A stretch of DNA of 64,000 nucleotides from Gordionus sp. m RMFG-2023 (GCF_954871325.1 NC_088775.1:23785561-23849560), one strand, 5' to 3'. Positions 38,801 through 50,333 are shown, counted from the first letter of the stretch. Notes: generated from the sequence alone by a model not told the origin. Numbers and translations are program-made.

Positions 38801-41800
38801 GAGATTGAAATAAAAAATTCTAGTAAAGAAATTTTTTTTAAATAAAATTAAATAGGAGAACGACAATGGGAAATTATGGCAAGGTCCGGCTAACGATGTT
38901 TCTAATCAATATGGTTCCCAGGGATTGACTCAATGCCTCAAGATAAGGAATATGTTCGACAAAAATATGTAAAAAAAAATAATGATGCATCCATCTCCAA
39001 TTATGTTTATTATTTGGAGTTATTTTTTCGTTCAATTATTTGTTTCCTATAAATTTGATTTGTTTAATTTTTTTAGAATTCTTAATTTTAAAATTAAAAA
39101 TATTTCTGGAGTAGGACAGTTATTTTTTAGGAAAAAAAAATTCAAAATTTGTAATATTAGGAATATTTTTTGATAGTTAACTAAGAAATTAGATAATAGC
39201 CATTTTTGGACATTTCACTCGATTACAAAAAAAGCAAAACTAAGTTTTTAGCTTAAATCGAAATCCCTAAAATTAGCTATGAATTTATTAATGTATGTTA
39301 TCATATATATGTATAAAATATCTTACGAAAATTACTAAAATAAAGGGGTAAAAATGCAATTCTTCTTCTTCTTCTTCTCCGTTTTATAGCGATTTCTAGG
39401 TTTACTCGGGTAGGCCAGTTTTCCCTCTGATTTTTCTTTTCCATTTTTGACGGTCCTGAGCATCAATACTTGTAAGATTCAAGCTTCTCATATCCGCCGC
39501 TATCACATTTGTCCACGTCATCTTGGGTCTTCCTCTAGGTCTTGATCCTCCTACTTCCATCATTGTGCATCTCTTTACCCAGTCATCTCTTGTCATACGT
39601 TCCACATGCCCAAACCATCTTAGTCTATTTCGTCGAATTACCATACCAATCATTTCTATATCTAATCTTGCTCGCAATTCCTTGCTAGTTTTTCTCTCTC
39701 TCAGAGATACCCCACACATCCATCTAACCATCCTCATCTCTGTTCTTTCTAATTTGGCTTCGTGAATTGCTTTCATTGCCCATGTTTCACCGCCATAAAC
39801 TAAACAACTCCTCACACAGCTTACGTAAACTTTCCCCTTTAACTTCAGAGAAACTTTTTTATTTGTAAGAATAGACGACATCTCTCTGAACTTCTTCCAA
39901 GTTTGTCTGATCCTTGCAACAACATCAGAATCTACACCACCATCTGCGTTTAGCATATCACCTAAATAACAAAACTTATCCACTTTTTTAGGTTTAACCC
40001 ATTGCCAATATCCAGACCACCATTTTTTAGGTTATCATTATTATGTATCCCTTTCATGCATGTTTTACATATAAAGGTCATTCTTTCTAACATCAAACTG
40101 CCTTTTTTCCCGCTACATCTTTTATGTACCCATTTCTGGCATCTGGTGCATTTGATAGAATTTCTAGCAACTCCTATTCCCCTATACACCACAAGGCCAC
40201 TTACCTGATTCTTCTATCTTTAGATTTTCCCCACCAATCATCACCTTTGTTTTTGATACATTCATTTTCAGGCCCTTTGTTTCCATAGTCATCTTCCATT
40301 TACTAACTTTATCCCTCATTTCTCCCTCACTGTTTGCCATTAATACAAGGTCATCTGCATATAATATCTCCCAGGGAAGTCCTTCACGCATTTCTCTAGC
40401 CACCACATCCATTACTAAGATAAATAATAATGGACTCAGCACGGATCCTTGATGAAGTCCTACCTTCACCTCAAAGCTGTCACTATCACCATAATCCGTC
40501 CGTACTGCTGTTTGTGCTCCAACATACATTGCCATCACTGCGGTAACTAACCATTCCTCCACACCGGATTTTCTCAAGGCCCATCTTGTAATCTCACGCG
40601 GCACCCTATCAAATGCTTTCTCCAAATCAACAAACGCATAATAGAGTTTCTTTTCCTTCGCAAGATACTTCTCCTGAATTTGTCTCACCACAAAAATTGC
40701 ATCTGTCGTGCCTTTTCCCGATGTAAAACCAAACTGCATTTCATAAATTTTGATTTGTTCCCTTATCCGCTTTTCTAAAACTCTCTCAAATACTTTCATT
40801 GCATGTTCCAAGAGTTTAATAGCTCTGTAAGACCCACAATCTAAAGGATCACCTTTCCCCTTGTATACAGGGATAATTATACTTCTTCGCCAGTCCTCGG
40901 GAATAGTACCTTCTGTGACAATCTGATTTGCTAAATTCATTTACCATTCAATCCCTAAATCATCAGAACCTTTAAACATCTCTGATACCACCATCGTTAA
41001 ACCCGATGACTTCCCTTTCTTCATCTTTTTCACTACTCTCTTTATCTCGTCCTTGCCAAATTTACACCCTGGACCTTCTACCTTTGCACAACTAATATTA
41101 TTATTCCATTCATTTTCTTCATTCAAAAGTCTTTTCATGTAAATCTTCCAGGTGTTCTTAATACCACTACTATCAATCGTCATTTTTCCTTCCATATTTT
41201 TCAAACACTTTACACCTATCACATCCTGCCTCTTTTTTGACATCTGTTTTGCCATTCTAACCATATTTCCAATTCCATCAGCGCATTCCATTTCTTTAGC
41301 AAACTCGTGTCTTTTTTCTTCTTGAGCCTTCGCTATTAATTTCTTAGCATTTCTTTTAGCCATCTTGTAAATATCATTATCACTATTTTCTTTGCTATTA
41401 TACCATACTTTGAAACACCTCCGTTTCTCATCCACGGCTTTCGCTACCTCCGGGCTCCACCACCAAGTCTCCTTATGTCTAGGCGGCCCTTTTGTCCATC
41501 CACATACCTCCTCAGTTGTCATTACCCAAGCTTTCTTCATGGCTTCCCACTTGTCATTCACCCCAGATGCTTGTGCCACCTCCGCCTCCCTAATCGCCAA
41601 TGCCATATTGAATTGACTTCCAAACCTTCAGCCTTGGGACAAACTTTCTTTTAGTGACCCTGGCACCTTTAAGAGTGAGATCTCCTACAACTAGTCGATG
41701 CTGATTTATACATTCCTCTCCCGGTATCACTTTCACATTTTTTATTATACATCGATCACATCTCCTTAATAACAAGTAATCCACAACACTTTTGGTACTA

Positions 41801-44800
41801 CCCGACTTATAAGTCACCAGCTTCTCTGATTCTTTCTTAAACATTGTATTACAAACAATCATATCCATAGCATCACTAAATTCTAAAATCCTCTCTCCTT
41901 CCAAATTTCTCATGCCGTAACTGAACCCTCCATGTACTCCTTCATAACCCTCACTACTCGCTCCCACATGTCCATTCAGATCGCCAGCCAGGATAATCCC
42001 CTCTTCATTTGCCAGTCTCGATGTCACCCCCAATAGACTGTCCCAAAATACATCTTTCTCTTCTTCACTTCTTCCAACCTGAGGAACATATGCCGAGATC
42101 ATATTATATAGCTTTCTACCAATAATCATCTTGATAACCATTATCTGGTTGTCTAGCCTTCTCACTTCGACTACTTTGTCTACCAATTTCTCCGCAACCA
42201 ATACCCCAACTCCAGCCTTACCATCATTACCTCCTTGCCAAAAGAATTTATACTTTTCGCTAGTCTTGCCAATCATTCTGGTCCCATTTCCTTTCCATCT
42301 AGTCTCCTGTATGCAGCACACATCTATATGTCTTCTGTGCAATACATCGACGACTTCTCCCGCTCTTCCCGTCATACTCCCAACATTCCATGTCGCGACC
42401 CTAACTCGATCACCCGTTAACTGGTTTCTCCACTTTTTATCAGGTCGTTTATGGCCGTCATAGGTTTCATTTTCATGAATAGTGGTTCCACCAGGTTTCC
42501 CATCCTTCTTTTTGTCGTAGGCGGATGAGGAGGCCCACGGGGTACTTTGGGCTGTACCCCGCCCATGCTTTGTTGTAACCATAGGGAAATTTTTGTAGCA
42601 AGGTTTTTACAATCGGATGCCCTTCCTGACATCAACCTCTTTAAGTGGTTTTTACACCCCGTCGAGGAGACGGTGATCCTATTCTAGACCCAGATCACAG
42701 GGAACCTTTTAGACCTCCATTTGCCGCCAAAAGACGTTGCCACTCCCCCGCCACGATGAGGCTGAAGGTAGGATTTTGGGAGAGTAAAAAAAATGCAATT
42801 GACTAAAAAGAAATTTTTTTCTTAATTAAAACAATAAGTGCGTAAAAATATAATCTGAATTTTATTTTTCAGGCGTAAAAATACGTACTATATTCAAAAT
42901 AAATTATTATCTAAGCATAATAAGATATTAGAATAAATATTTAATATTTTCAAAAAATATATTCCGAATCCCCATGGGAACTCAATTTTTTTTTGAAAAA
43001 TAACAAAGAATTCTCATTTTGGGATTCAAACTCCCATAAAATTCCATATCCCAATACAACATTTACACTCATTACTCTAAAATATGGAAATATCTATACA
43101 ATGAGTTAAGCAGACGATAAAAAATTTTTAAATATACTAACGTTCGAAATAATCTAGATTTTTGGTAATCATATTTTGCATTGCTTAGTTTCGGTTTTAT
43201 CTATTAATATGGCTTAAAAGCGAGTATGCTCAATATGGCCTTAGCCTTATAAATTTTTAGAATTTTCGTCATTTATTATTACCTCTCAACAGATGACGGC
43301 TTAGGACCCTACGGTCTGACCACTATCCCCTTGACCATGGGCAACACCCTTATTTGGGATATACATGTGTCCCACCCTTCCCCATTAATAGTAAATATAA
43401 CCTGCTTATCCAAGCAGAGAATAAAAAAATAAATAAATACAAAATCCTTAGCATTAGCAACGTCTACCAACGGCAGTTCACTTCTTTAACTTTTAGCTTT
43501 TTAAAAAGTTTTGCTTACAAAATCATCGCAAACATCTAAACAAAGGGAATTGCTATTCCTCAGTCAGAACATACAAATCAATATTTTTAACTATTGTTCC
43601 TCTAGGAACTAAATTAAATTTTTTTTATTAAAGTTTATATTATTTTACATTTATATAGTTTTAATAAATTATTTAATGAATAAAATTAATGATATAATTG
43701 CAAAATAATTTACAAAAATATAAATTTCATTTTGCCTCTAAAAATAATTTTCATTTTTATACGATTATTTTTGGATATTTAAAAGTGATTTTTTCTAAAT
43801 AATGACATTATGTTTATTTTTTTAACTTATCACATCAAGAACTAATTCTTATTTTATTATTACAAATTAACAGAGAAACCGGTTACGAATGGCCAGATAG
43901 AGTCAAAGACGCCATCTTGGAAAAGTGTGGGCCTAACGCGAATATAGTTCACATGGTCATAGACCAAGAATCCCCAGAAGTTAATAAATACAATTATTTT
44001 GTTATGCAATAAGAAAAAGCAAATACTTCAGAACTAGAACTTGGAACCATAACCAGGAACCTGATATGGGATAAATCTATAAATCATAATTCTGAACTTC
44101 TCTCTCTAGAAACTTTCTTAACTGGAACTACAATTTAACTGGAACTACAATCCTTTTTGGTCCACTTCTTAGAACCTGTATAAAACATAACCTCTCACGA
44201 AGAAAACCTTTCAGGAATATCGTATTCTAAAGAACTTTTAAAGTTTTTTGCTTATCAGAGAACTGCAGAGGTAGTATATTTAGGCACAGCTCGGATTTAT
44301 AAAAATATATTTTGTCTCGGCTCGAGTTTTTTTTATTTTAATGCATTGCTTGGCTAGATTTTTACTCTCCAGGCCTAATATACGGTTTGTGTTCTGGGTC
44401 CGGTTTATTTAAAATATTTATATTATGATTTAAATTTAATAGCACTGAAATATATATTTCTAATATAAAAAAAATTAGGGTTGTGTTTACGTGAAATGCG
44501 GAACAAGTGACGCAGCTGGTGCCACTTTCACAGCTTTACATGGATGGTGGTACGGAGGTATTAATTTTCATTTTTTATTCCTTCTTTTTAAAAAAATATT
44601 TTCATTTTTAATACATAGCCACCCATGATTATTTTATAATTAATTGACATTCATTAAACCACTTTTTTTAAGGTACATGTCGAGAACCTACATCGCAAAA
44701 TATTTATAAATCCCTACCTAGAACCCCCCCCCCCCCCTCCCCTATGAAAAGGCTTATGTAGATACTTGGGTTAGGAGTAACTTTACTCTTTTTAAAATAT

Positions 44801-45532
44801 TAAAACAATGATAAAAATGAATGTCCTATCTAGATTATATTAAAAGTATAATAAAAAACGGTATCCAATCTCCTTTTCTGGATAAATTTGATCGGATTTT
44901 GTGAATTATATCGTTGCCTAGTTAATGAATGCCTTCTTTTAAATAAAAATTTAAATCGCTATTAAATATGTCAATCAAAACTTAATATTATATTTTTTCT
45001 TTATCTAAATTTGATTTAATGATTGATAATAATATCTATGTCCATTGTCTTCTAATGTCACCTTCTTATTTTTTTTACTATTCCTCTATCTTCTTGAACA
45101 TTAAATCTGTCTCAATTTTTAAACAACGAGTAGAGCATTCCAGTTGACAAGGAATTATATATTTTTAATAAAATAAAATGCAAAGTATTATAAATTATTA
45201 TATATTGCGTTTAAAAAAAATAATTACATTTCAATTCGTGAATTTAAAAGAAGAAAAAATCCTACGAGAATTTATTTAAGTAATATTTTATTTCACACCC
45301 ATATACCCCTCTTCTTCTTTTTAGATTGGGGGGGGGGGAAGGTTGGTTTAAGGTTTAGTAATTGAAAAAAATTTGAGCTTAACCGGACCGAGTATAGATT
45401 AATATTTTTAATTAAATTTTTTTTATAGGAAATCTTATAGCCGTCAAATACCTGAGACTGCAAAGGTATAACGAACGATTTCCTGATTCAATCAACGCAA
45501 ACGCTCCCCTACGTCCTCATTACAAATATTGA
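25336..45532 (+). CDS. LEMD3: MAN1 / LEM domain-containing protein 3, eleven exons
   Basis: Inner nuclear membrane protein. Relatives bind BAF-chromatin through the LEM domain, lamins, and receptor-regulated SMADs through the C-terminal UHM domain, damping BMP/TGF-beta signals. Exons: 25336-26824, 27002-27046, 31107-31189, 31623-31705, 32330-32433, 33060-33161, 35828-35942, 36452-36718, 43874-43979, 44479-44557, 45429-45532. All introns are GT-AG, every junction keeps phase, and the coding length is 858 codons plus stop, close to the roughly 910 residues of the human protein as I recall it. Domain order LEM, TM1, luminal segment, TM2, winged helix, UHM matches MAN1. LEMD2 lacks the UHM. Introns of 4.1, 2.7 and 7.2 kb are full of transposons, yet the coding frame is intact. 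The start is the first ATG before the LEM domain. The junctions are my reading and have no transcript support here. Confidence 0.93.
27002..32433 (+). CDS. LEMD3: MAN1 exons 2-5: luminal segment
   Basis: Exon 2 (45 nt) encodes VKLVRLIYDLLSKRAG. Exon 3 continues GRYQCSFINLGPKNYSIDD ... LKAKY. Exon 4 starts PGIPKFQMNEYL and ends NPHWGIN. Exon 5 carries the KLPTAYDVYWLESARPYIPL segment and ends at WCS before a GT at 32434. These follow the small conserved perinuclear-space domain of MAN1/LEM2 proteins (helix, AG..C turn, helix, N-x-WGI, then the run into TM2). Acceptor AAAAG before 31107 was chosen because only it keeps phase with exon 2. A longer open frame to 32567 exists but passes through the donor. 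Confidence 0.85.
27282..27484. mobile_element. 203-bp hAT-like MITE in MAN1 intron 2
   Basis: Inverted ends ATTGTTAAATAGCTCAATT and, read inward from the right, AATTGTTAAAAGGCTCAA. The 8-bp direct repeat CTGAATGT is at 27274-27281 and 27485-27492. No coding. Confidence 0.75.
27493..29546. other. MAN1 intron 2, AT-rich
   Basis: No gene or complete element seen. Two similar stretches near 29130-29170 and 29235-29300, with CTCAAAAAAAATTGTGAAAT and AAAAAATC blocks, are diverged tandem copies. A less AT-rich patch at 28260-28460 is probably old repeat debris. Confidence 0.4.
29556..29954. mobile_element. 399-bp MITE with 20-bp TIRs and 9-bp TSD (Mutator-like)
   Basis: The left end GGTTAATGATAGTCACTACC and the right end are perfect reverse complements over 20 bp. 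The 9-bp duplication TAAAAAATT is at 29547-29555 and 29955-29963. A 9-bp duplication is typical of Mutator-like elements. It has no transposase but carries a tRNA-like sequence in its middle. Confidence 0.88.
29686..29758 (+). repeat. tRNA-derived repeat, copy 2, inside the MITE
   Basis: CTGTGGCCTAATCGGCAAGA and GGTTCGAATCCC correspond to the A and B boxes of a tRNA-Arg(UCU)-like sequence. The T arm pairs, but acceptor and anticodon stems do not. Homology with the copy at 1150-1256 also covers about 35 bp upstream. Confidence 0.65.
29964..30690. other. MAN1 intron 2, less AT-rich patch
   Basis: Between 30120 and 30430 base composition shifts towards GC. Short open stretches occur in three frames (one reads VETLSRLAEELRYLNPKFEE). 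None is needed for MAN1, whose exons join in phase without it, and none has both splice sites. It may be debris of another gene or element. Confidence 0.35.
30700..31010. repeat. Two half-copies of the GTTGTTAAACGGCT MITE family
   Basis: 30700-30770 ends ATTTTTAACAACACT like the right end of the MITE at 33294-33508. 30866-31005 starts TTTTGTTAAACGAC and contains ATCTATTAACGAAATCTCGAGGC, matching that MITE's interior. Neither half is complete. Confidence 0.55.
33060..36718 (+). CDS. LEMD3: MAN1 exons 6-8: TM2 and winged-helix (MSC) domain
   Basis: Exon 6 encodes the second span (VLIFLSLLGFVSFKFICY, residues about 602-619) and the basic stretch KRRQNEKVYQMIRKAL. Exon 7 contains the hallmark PYIAISHVRDMLIPPNKR. 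Exon 8 carries TWTQVLYHMNNDDSRIRVEA and GEPFEVWKWI, the DNA-binding winged helix shared by MAN1 and LEM2. It ends in SDPV at GATCCGGT before GTAGTA, joining in phase to exon 9. The 2.7-kb intron between exons 6 and 7 holds a MITE and a satellite-bearing foldback element. Confidence 0.92.
33294..33508. mobile_element. 215-bp palindromic MITE in MAN1 intron 6
   Basis: Ends TAATGTTGTTAAACGGCTC and, read inward from the right, TAGTGTTGTTAAACGGCTCG. The flanking 8-mers ATTTAATG (33286-33293) and ATTTTATG (33509-33516) differ at one position, which fits an aged hAT-type duplication. No coding. Confidence 0.75.
33690..35035. repeat. 119-bp satellite array, about 11 copies
   Basis: Head-to-tail 119-bp units with ACATGTTAGCAATACTTATT, TTAGCCCATTTACGTCAAAA, ACGATTATGACAATTG and GGTACATCTTCACTAAAATT in order. 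Units at the left are nearly identical and those at the right more diverged. One unit is split by a piggyBac-type MITE. Confidence 0.95.
34521..34762. mobile_element. piggyBac-type MITE, 242 bp
   Basis: The 13-bp inverted ends are CCCTTTCGCGCCC and GGGCGCGAAAGGG, flanked on both sides by TTAA (34517-34520 and 34763-34766), the fixed piggyBac target. Removing it restores a normal satellite unit (TTTTATTTAAACATGTTAGC). No coding. Confidence 0.95.
36236..36325. repeat. 47-bp tandem duplication in MAN1 intron 7
   Basis: GAATAAATAAAAAAATTATC followed by AATTATCCTCCAG and a T run occurs twice in succession. Confidence 0.85.
36719..39349. other. MAN1 intron 8, part before the LINE
   Basis: AT-rich. 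At 37443-37655 there are four copies of a roughly 60-bp tandem unit containing CGCCAATATATTTGAAGCGATG and AAAAAATATATAATGAATAA. At 38345-38500 there is a half-copy of the GTTAAA-type MITE family, and at 38540-38650 a degenerate TATCGG repeat. No exon recognised. Confidence 0.5.
39362..42788 (-). mobile_element. Near full-length non-LTR retrotransposon (RTE-like) in MAN1 intron 8
   Basis: The minus-strand element is about 3.4 kb and ends in a (GAA)n tail at 39362-39379. It is flanked by AAAAATGCAATT at 39350-39361 and 42789-42800, a 12-bp target duplication that extends to GTAAAAATGCAATT if three extra A residues are allowed. It encodes an apurinic-type endonuclease, reverse transcriptase and a C-terminal region in one long gene. 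The clade is my judgement from the endonuclease and the RT style (the 'craniofacial development protein 2-like' group of database entries). It lies antisense to MAN1. Confidence 0.92.
39402..42582 (-). pseudogene. LINE ORF: endonuclease-reverse transcriptase, about four lesions
   Basis: 42582-41590 encodes the endonuclease (VRVATWNVGSMTG, CCIQETRWKG, LAGDLNGHVG). 41606-40941 encodes the linker up to an in-frame stop. 40940-40182 carries the RT (FVDLEKAFDRVPR, GLHQGSVLSPLLF, catalytic ILYADDLVLMA). 40192-39962 has a Cys/His segment (CTRCQKWVHKRCSG) that is a PHD- or knuckle-like zinc finger inserted after the RT. 39983-39402 is the C-terminal domain (LRWFGHVERM). The frame changes near 41600, 40185 and 39970, so this copy is dead, but overall identity to family motifs suggests a fairly young insertion. 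The enzyme nicks target DNA and primes reverse transcription of its own RNA. Confidence 0.9.
42801..43873. other. MAN1 intron 8, part after the LINE
   Basis: AT-rich, no exon recognised. A less AT-rich patch at 43285-43420 (GGACCCTACGGTCTGACCAC and following) matches nothing I know. Confidence 0.4.
43874..45532 (+). CDS. LEMD3: MAN1 exons 9-11: UHM (RRM-like) domain
   Basis: Exon 9 reads ETGYEWPDRVKDAILEKCG then IVHMVIDQESPE. Exon 10 reads GCVYVKCGTSDAAGATFTAL then HGWWYG. Exon 11 reads NLIAVKYLRLQRYNERFPDS and ends HYKY plus stop. This is the U2AF-homology fold that binds SMADs in MAN1. The CVYVKC strand, LHG-W-[FY]-G turn and VKYLRL..Y..RFP strand are diagnostic and separate MAN1 from LEM2. 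Junctions are GAA before GTTAAT and GGAG before GTATTA. The 7.2-kb intron before exon 9 contains the LINE. Confidence 0.93.
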
Positions 45533-46262
45533 GATTTCTTTTTGATTTATTGGATTTTATGTTGTTATTATTTTTATAAAATGATGAATTCTTCTGTTAA
45601 TTTTTTTTCGATAAATAATATTGCCATTATTCTAGTTTATGTAATATAATATTGAGTTTTTTTTAATTGGTCCGACTCAGATATCAGTTTTGCTCCCAGT
45701 CATTAAATACTAAATTTTTTATATTATATTAACCTGGAGCTTTTTTAATATCTAACTATTTTACTTCTTATTAATTATGTGTTATGTTATATAATATCAT
45801 GAATTATTACATAAATGTGTTAGTTACTTATCCATCATATTATTTAGTTTTTATTAAGTAAATAAATAAAATAGCGTTTTTAATCGACCGTATTAATGGT
45901 AATATTCTTACGAACTTAAATTTAATGGTGATTTTCAGGTTTCTGATGTCTAATGTAGGTTTATAGTTCCATTTCTAAAAAATAAGAATGATTACTTTTC
46001 TAAAAATAAATGATTCTATAATGATAATTCCAGATTATTTTTATTTCATAAATATATCACTATAATAATTATGTCACATGATATCATTGTAAAAAGAACA
46101 AAGATAAAAAAAATGTTATTTATCTCTTATTCGAAATCAATTGAAAAACGTCCCTAAATGTCAATTATATATCAACAGATACCAGTTCTATGCGTATTTT
46201 GATCATGATAGGGAATCAAACGAGTAAGAGTAAATAATGAGACAAATTTATATTAATGTTCC
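45533..46262. other. MAN1 3' flank / probable 3' UTR
   Basis: Sequence after the MAN1 stop. AATAAA-type hexamers occur near 45615 and at 45862-45872, which could serve for polyadenylation. Nothing else recognised. Confidence 0.4.
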
Positions 46263-47355
46263 AGTGTTGCTAAACGCTACTTTTAAAATTAGCGCGCTAA
46301 CGCTATCGCTCTCGTTTTCAAATGAGTAGCGCAAGCGATTGTATTTATTATAATAAAAGAAGAATACCTTTTTAATTTTCAAAATTTAAATTTATCTGAG
46401 ATTTAGATTCATTTATAAAAAAATATTAAATAGCATTAAATTATGGTAAATAAAGATTTTAAAAATATAATTATTATACACAAGATAATTAATAATATAT
46501 TAATTTTGAATTTTATATTAATATTATAGATTGTGTTGTAAATTAAGCCAATTGGGTTGCATTTTTCTCTGAAAATATTTAATACGGCGGCGATGATTCC
46601 TCTTCCATATTTGATACAAGGCTCTGGAATCCATTCCAATATCAAACATTAGAGGGTTGTTCGCTACTATTGAGCACTACTTTTTTCAGTAGCGGTAGCC
46701 TTAGTGGGCTACTTTTTTTGTAAAATAGCGTTAGGGGTAGCTCGCTACTAATTTAGAAAGTAGCATAATAAATACATCTAAAAATTATTAAAAAATATTT
46801 TTTATTAAATATAAATTATAATCCTTTTATTTAATTTAATTTTGAAATTTTAATTTATATTTAAAAATATACATTATAAATCTAGTTAGCATTATAAATC
46901 TAGTAATTAAAAATGTGTGAGATTGTTGAAGATAGCGAAATTTCTTTTTAAAAATAAGAAAAATATAGATTATCCTTTCCCAAAATTCAAAAAATACTCT
47001 AATCTTGAAGAAAAAATTACTACTGGATATCGGTTTCGATGCAAGATCTGTCGCAAAATTTTATCCTCAAATCATACAAGCAGCTTTAATTTGAAAAAAC
47101 ATAGGTAATATATAAAACAAATTTAATATCAATGTGTAGGCTAATCCTTAATTTTTAAAATAAATTTAAATCAAAGACCAATCATTTTTTTTATATATTC
47201 ATAAATTTTATCTAAATTATTTTAAACATAAAATAGTTATTTCAATCATTTTTATGCACTTATTTCCTACATAATTTATATTCTAGTGATTACTGTTATA
47301 ATTTTAGACTTTATAAAGAGATTGAAAAATATCTCAAAAGTTTTGGGGTAATGGA

Positions 47356-50333
47356 CAGGGTAGCCATGTCTCTCCCCATCAGCGGAATACTCCCGCAATT
47401 TTTTAATTTACACGCAGACATCTCTCTCCCGCAAAACTACAGCAATTGGAAATCTCCCGCAAAAATTTACCGCAATTTTTTAAATTCTCCCGCAATTTTA
47501 TTTAAAAGTATTTTAACGTTTTAAATATATAAATAATAATTTATGAGACATTAATTGATTATTTTTATAATAAATTTTAAATATTTATTTGAAAAACATG
47601 TCTAGTTTGTAAATATCTTTCTATCCTGTTTTATTTTTACCTAATAATAAATCAACATCATTTCATTCATATAAGTCATATAAGTCAGTACAGGGGAGTA
47701 TATCAACATCGATTGCAATACAAAAATATTCTCCAAAAATAATAAATAATACAGACGGAACTACAGTTGCGGAAATCGTATACACCTATCATGTAGTTCA
47801 ACATTCACAGAGCTATATCATCACAATGTGGGTCGAATCTTTTTCCCATGATATTTAACGACTCCAATATAAGTGCAAACCTTACTCGTGGTAGAACGAA
47901 AATAAGCAAGGCTATCACAAGTGTTTTAGAACCTGAATCCTAGAGGTCAATTCTAGACGATTTGAAAGATGGGCATCCATATGCAATTCTGACAATTGCA
48001 TTTAATAAGGGAAATTTTAAAACATTTCCCTTGATCTTTCGCTATTCCAACAAGAATAAGAACATTTCAATAAAACTATTAAATTTTTTTCCTCGAATAG
48101 TGAAAAATCCAACGATGTAGCTAACCACATAATGTAAATATAGCTCAGGGTTATCAATGAATTGCATGTCAGCTTTCTGCACTGATAATGCCTCTGTAAA
48201 TTTTGGCAAAAACCAGAGTGTATTTACCGAATTGAGGCAGCAAAATAATGAATTAAAACCAATTGACTGTATATGCCATCTACATGATTCTTGCAAGAAG
48301 GCAATTATCTGTGGATGTCGAAATAATTATGATGAGGTGTTTTAACGAATTTATTACATCAACGAAAAGAGTTAACGAATTAAAAGAGTTGGTGGAGTGG
48401 TCTGACTTGGAATGGTGTTAGTTGTTGCGATATGTACCTATCAGGTGGTTATCATTAATACCTGCCATCGATAGAATTTTAAATTTTACAAACCCTTAAA
48501 AAAATACTTTTTAAATAAAGATTTTAAAAGCTGTCCTAAAATTTTGAAAAATTTATTCAAGTATGAAATGGCAGAAGCATATTTGGGATTAGTTTCACAT
48601 GTAAAAATCTTACTTCATGCAGTTAATATTCAGTTGCAATCAAAATATTCTTTATTAATAAAGATTCACAAAATCATGCTACAGCTCTGTTCATCTCTAC
48701 AGTTAAAAATTGATAATAAATTTTATGGCGCTATTGCTAAAAATATTAAATGTTCAAATAATACTCTAATTAATACATTTTTAAATGAAGCAGATATTTT
48801 TATTAAAACAATTTTAGAATATTTACAATCAAAATTTGATTTTAATAACTCTATTTACAAATGTATAAATATTATGACCTTGGAACAGAAACCGTCAATT
48901 GATGGTTTTTGTAATTTAATAAATATAAAAATACCGAAAGACATTGATGTCTTGTTTGAGGAGATTGTAATTTTCTCTATTTTTTATGATTCGCCAGAAT
49001 ACTTAAAGTTAGATTGTCTAAAAGCAGAGGAGCATCTAATGTCTCATCCGAGCTCCATTAACAGCATGTAGTATATTTCCTACATGTGAAATCATTCCTA
49101 AATATACCTCTGCCATTCATTTTTGAAAAATTTTTTCTAAATATCAGCTTTTATAATCTTTATTTAAGAAATATTTAAAGGTTTATAAAATTTTAAAATT
49201 CTATAGATGGCGGGTACTAGGAACATATCGCAACCAATATTGTGCTGACTCAATTCTGTAAATACACTCTGGTTTTTTCCAAATTCACTGAGGCATTATC
49301 AGATCAGAAAGTTGACATGTAATTTATTGATAATCCAGAATTTGTTATATTTACCATTATATGGTTAGCTATGTCTTTGGATTTTTCACTATTTGAAGGG
49401 AAAAAATTTAATAGTTTTCTTGAAACGTTTTTGAAATAGCGAAGGATCAAAAGAAATATTTTAATATTTTCCTTATTAGATGCATCTATTAGAATATTGC
49501 ATATGTATGCCCATCTTTCAAATCGTCAAGAATTGACCTACTGAATTCAGGTTCTAAAATATTGATGATATCCTTGCTCATTTTTATTCTACAAGTAAAG
49601 TTTTCATTTATCTTGGAGTCGTTAAATATTATGGGGAGGGATTCTACCTACATTGTATGATAAGTAGCTCTGTGAATGTTGTATTACAAGATAAGTGATT
49701 ACAATTGCTGCAAGCGTAGTTGCATCTATATTATTTCTTATTTTTGGAGAATATTTTTGCTTTGCAATGTATGTAGATTCACTCTTCTGCACTGATTATT
49801 AAAATGTGATTGAACAATAATAAATAAAATAATTATCATTGAGTACAATATTACCTTATTATGTATTTAAACGTGATACGTGATAATTAAGCGCCTTTCC
49901 CTATAATATTATACACACATAAGTTAGATTTCTAATTGCTGATGTTTTGCGGGACATTCACTTAAAATATATTTTTTACATTATAAAACTAAAATCGTTT
50001 GTTTTTTAATAAAATTTTATCTTGTTTACATTCTTTTATATTTAAAAAGGATCGTTGGTTATTTTTTATAAATTATATATTTAAATAAATCAAGATGTTA
50101 TTTTATTTTAAAAAATAGTTACTGAATTTGTATTTATATAAACTAATTATAAAAAATAATAGGCGGATAATTAAGTCAATTCAAAATCTCGGCCCGGCCG
50201 GGATTTTGCGGGCCTTTTTTAGCAAATTTTTTATTTCTACCATATTTTTCATATTTCTCTCGCAATTTTCATATTTCTCCCGCAAAATACCAAATTTCTC
50301 CCGCAATTTGAAAATATTGACTTGGCAACCCTG
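47356..50333 (+). mobile_element. Nested hAT element, 2978 bp, perfect 8-bp TSD
   Basis: Ends CAGGGTAGCCATGTC and, read inward, CAGGGTTGCCAAGTC. The duplication GTAATGGA is at 47348-47355 and 50334-50341. Subterminal CTCCCGCAA motifs recur near both ends. It sits in the transposase exon of the BED-finger hAT: deleting it together with one TSD copy rejoins that reading (KSFG to VMEED). Confidence 0.93.
47690..49990 (+). pseudogene. hAT transposase with an inverted duplicate of its middle part
   Basis: Plus-strand pieces include FCTDNASVNFGKNQSVFTEL and the CICHLHDSCKKA box (48157-48345), then a C-terminal part at 48544-49071 (MAEAYLGLVSHVKILL onward). From about 49100 to 49800 the minus strand encodes the same middle region again, including the stretch around 'acctgaat..ggtcaattct'. 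So about 800 bp at 47710-48545 and 49100-49790 form an inverted repeat, and the right copy lacks roughly 170 bp. All frames are interrupted. This rearranged copy cannot encode a working enzyme. Confidence 0.75.

Noticed and set aside
39523-42463. Plus-strand open frames within 39.5-42.5 kb
   Set aside because: They are antisense shadows of the minus-strand LINE gene.
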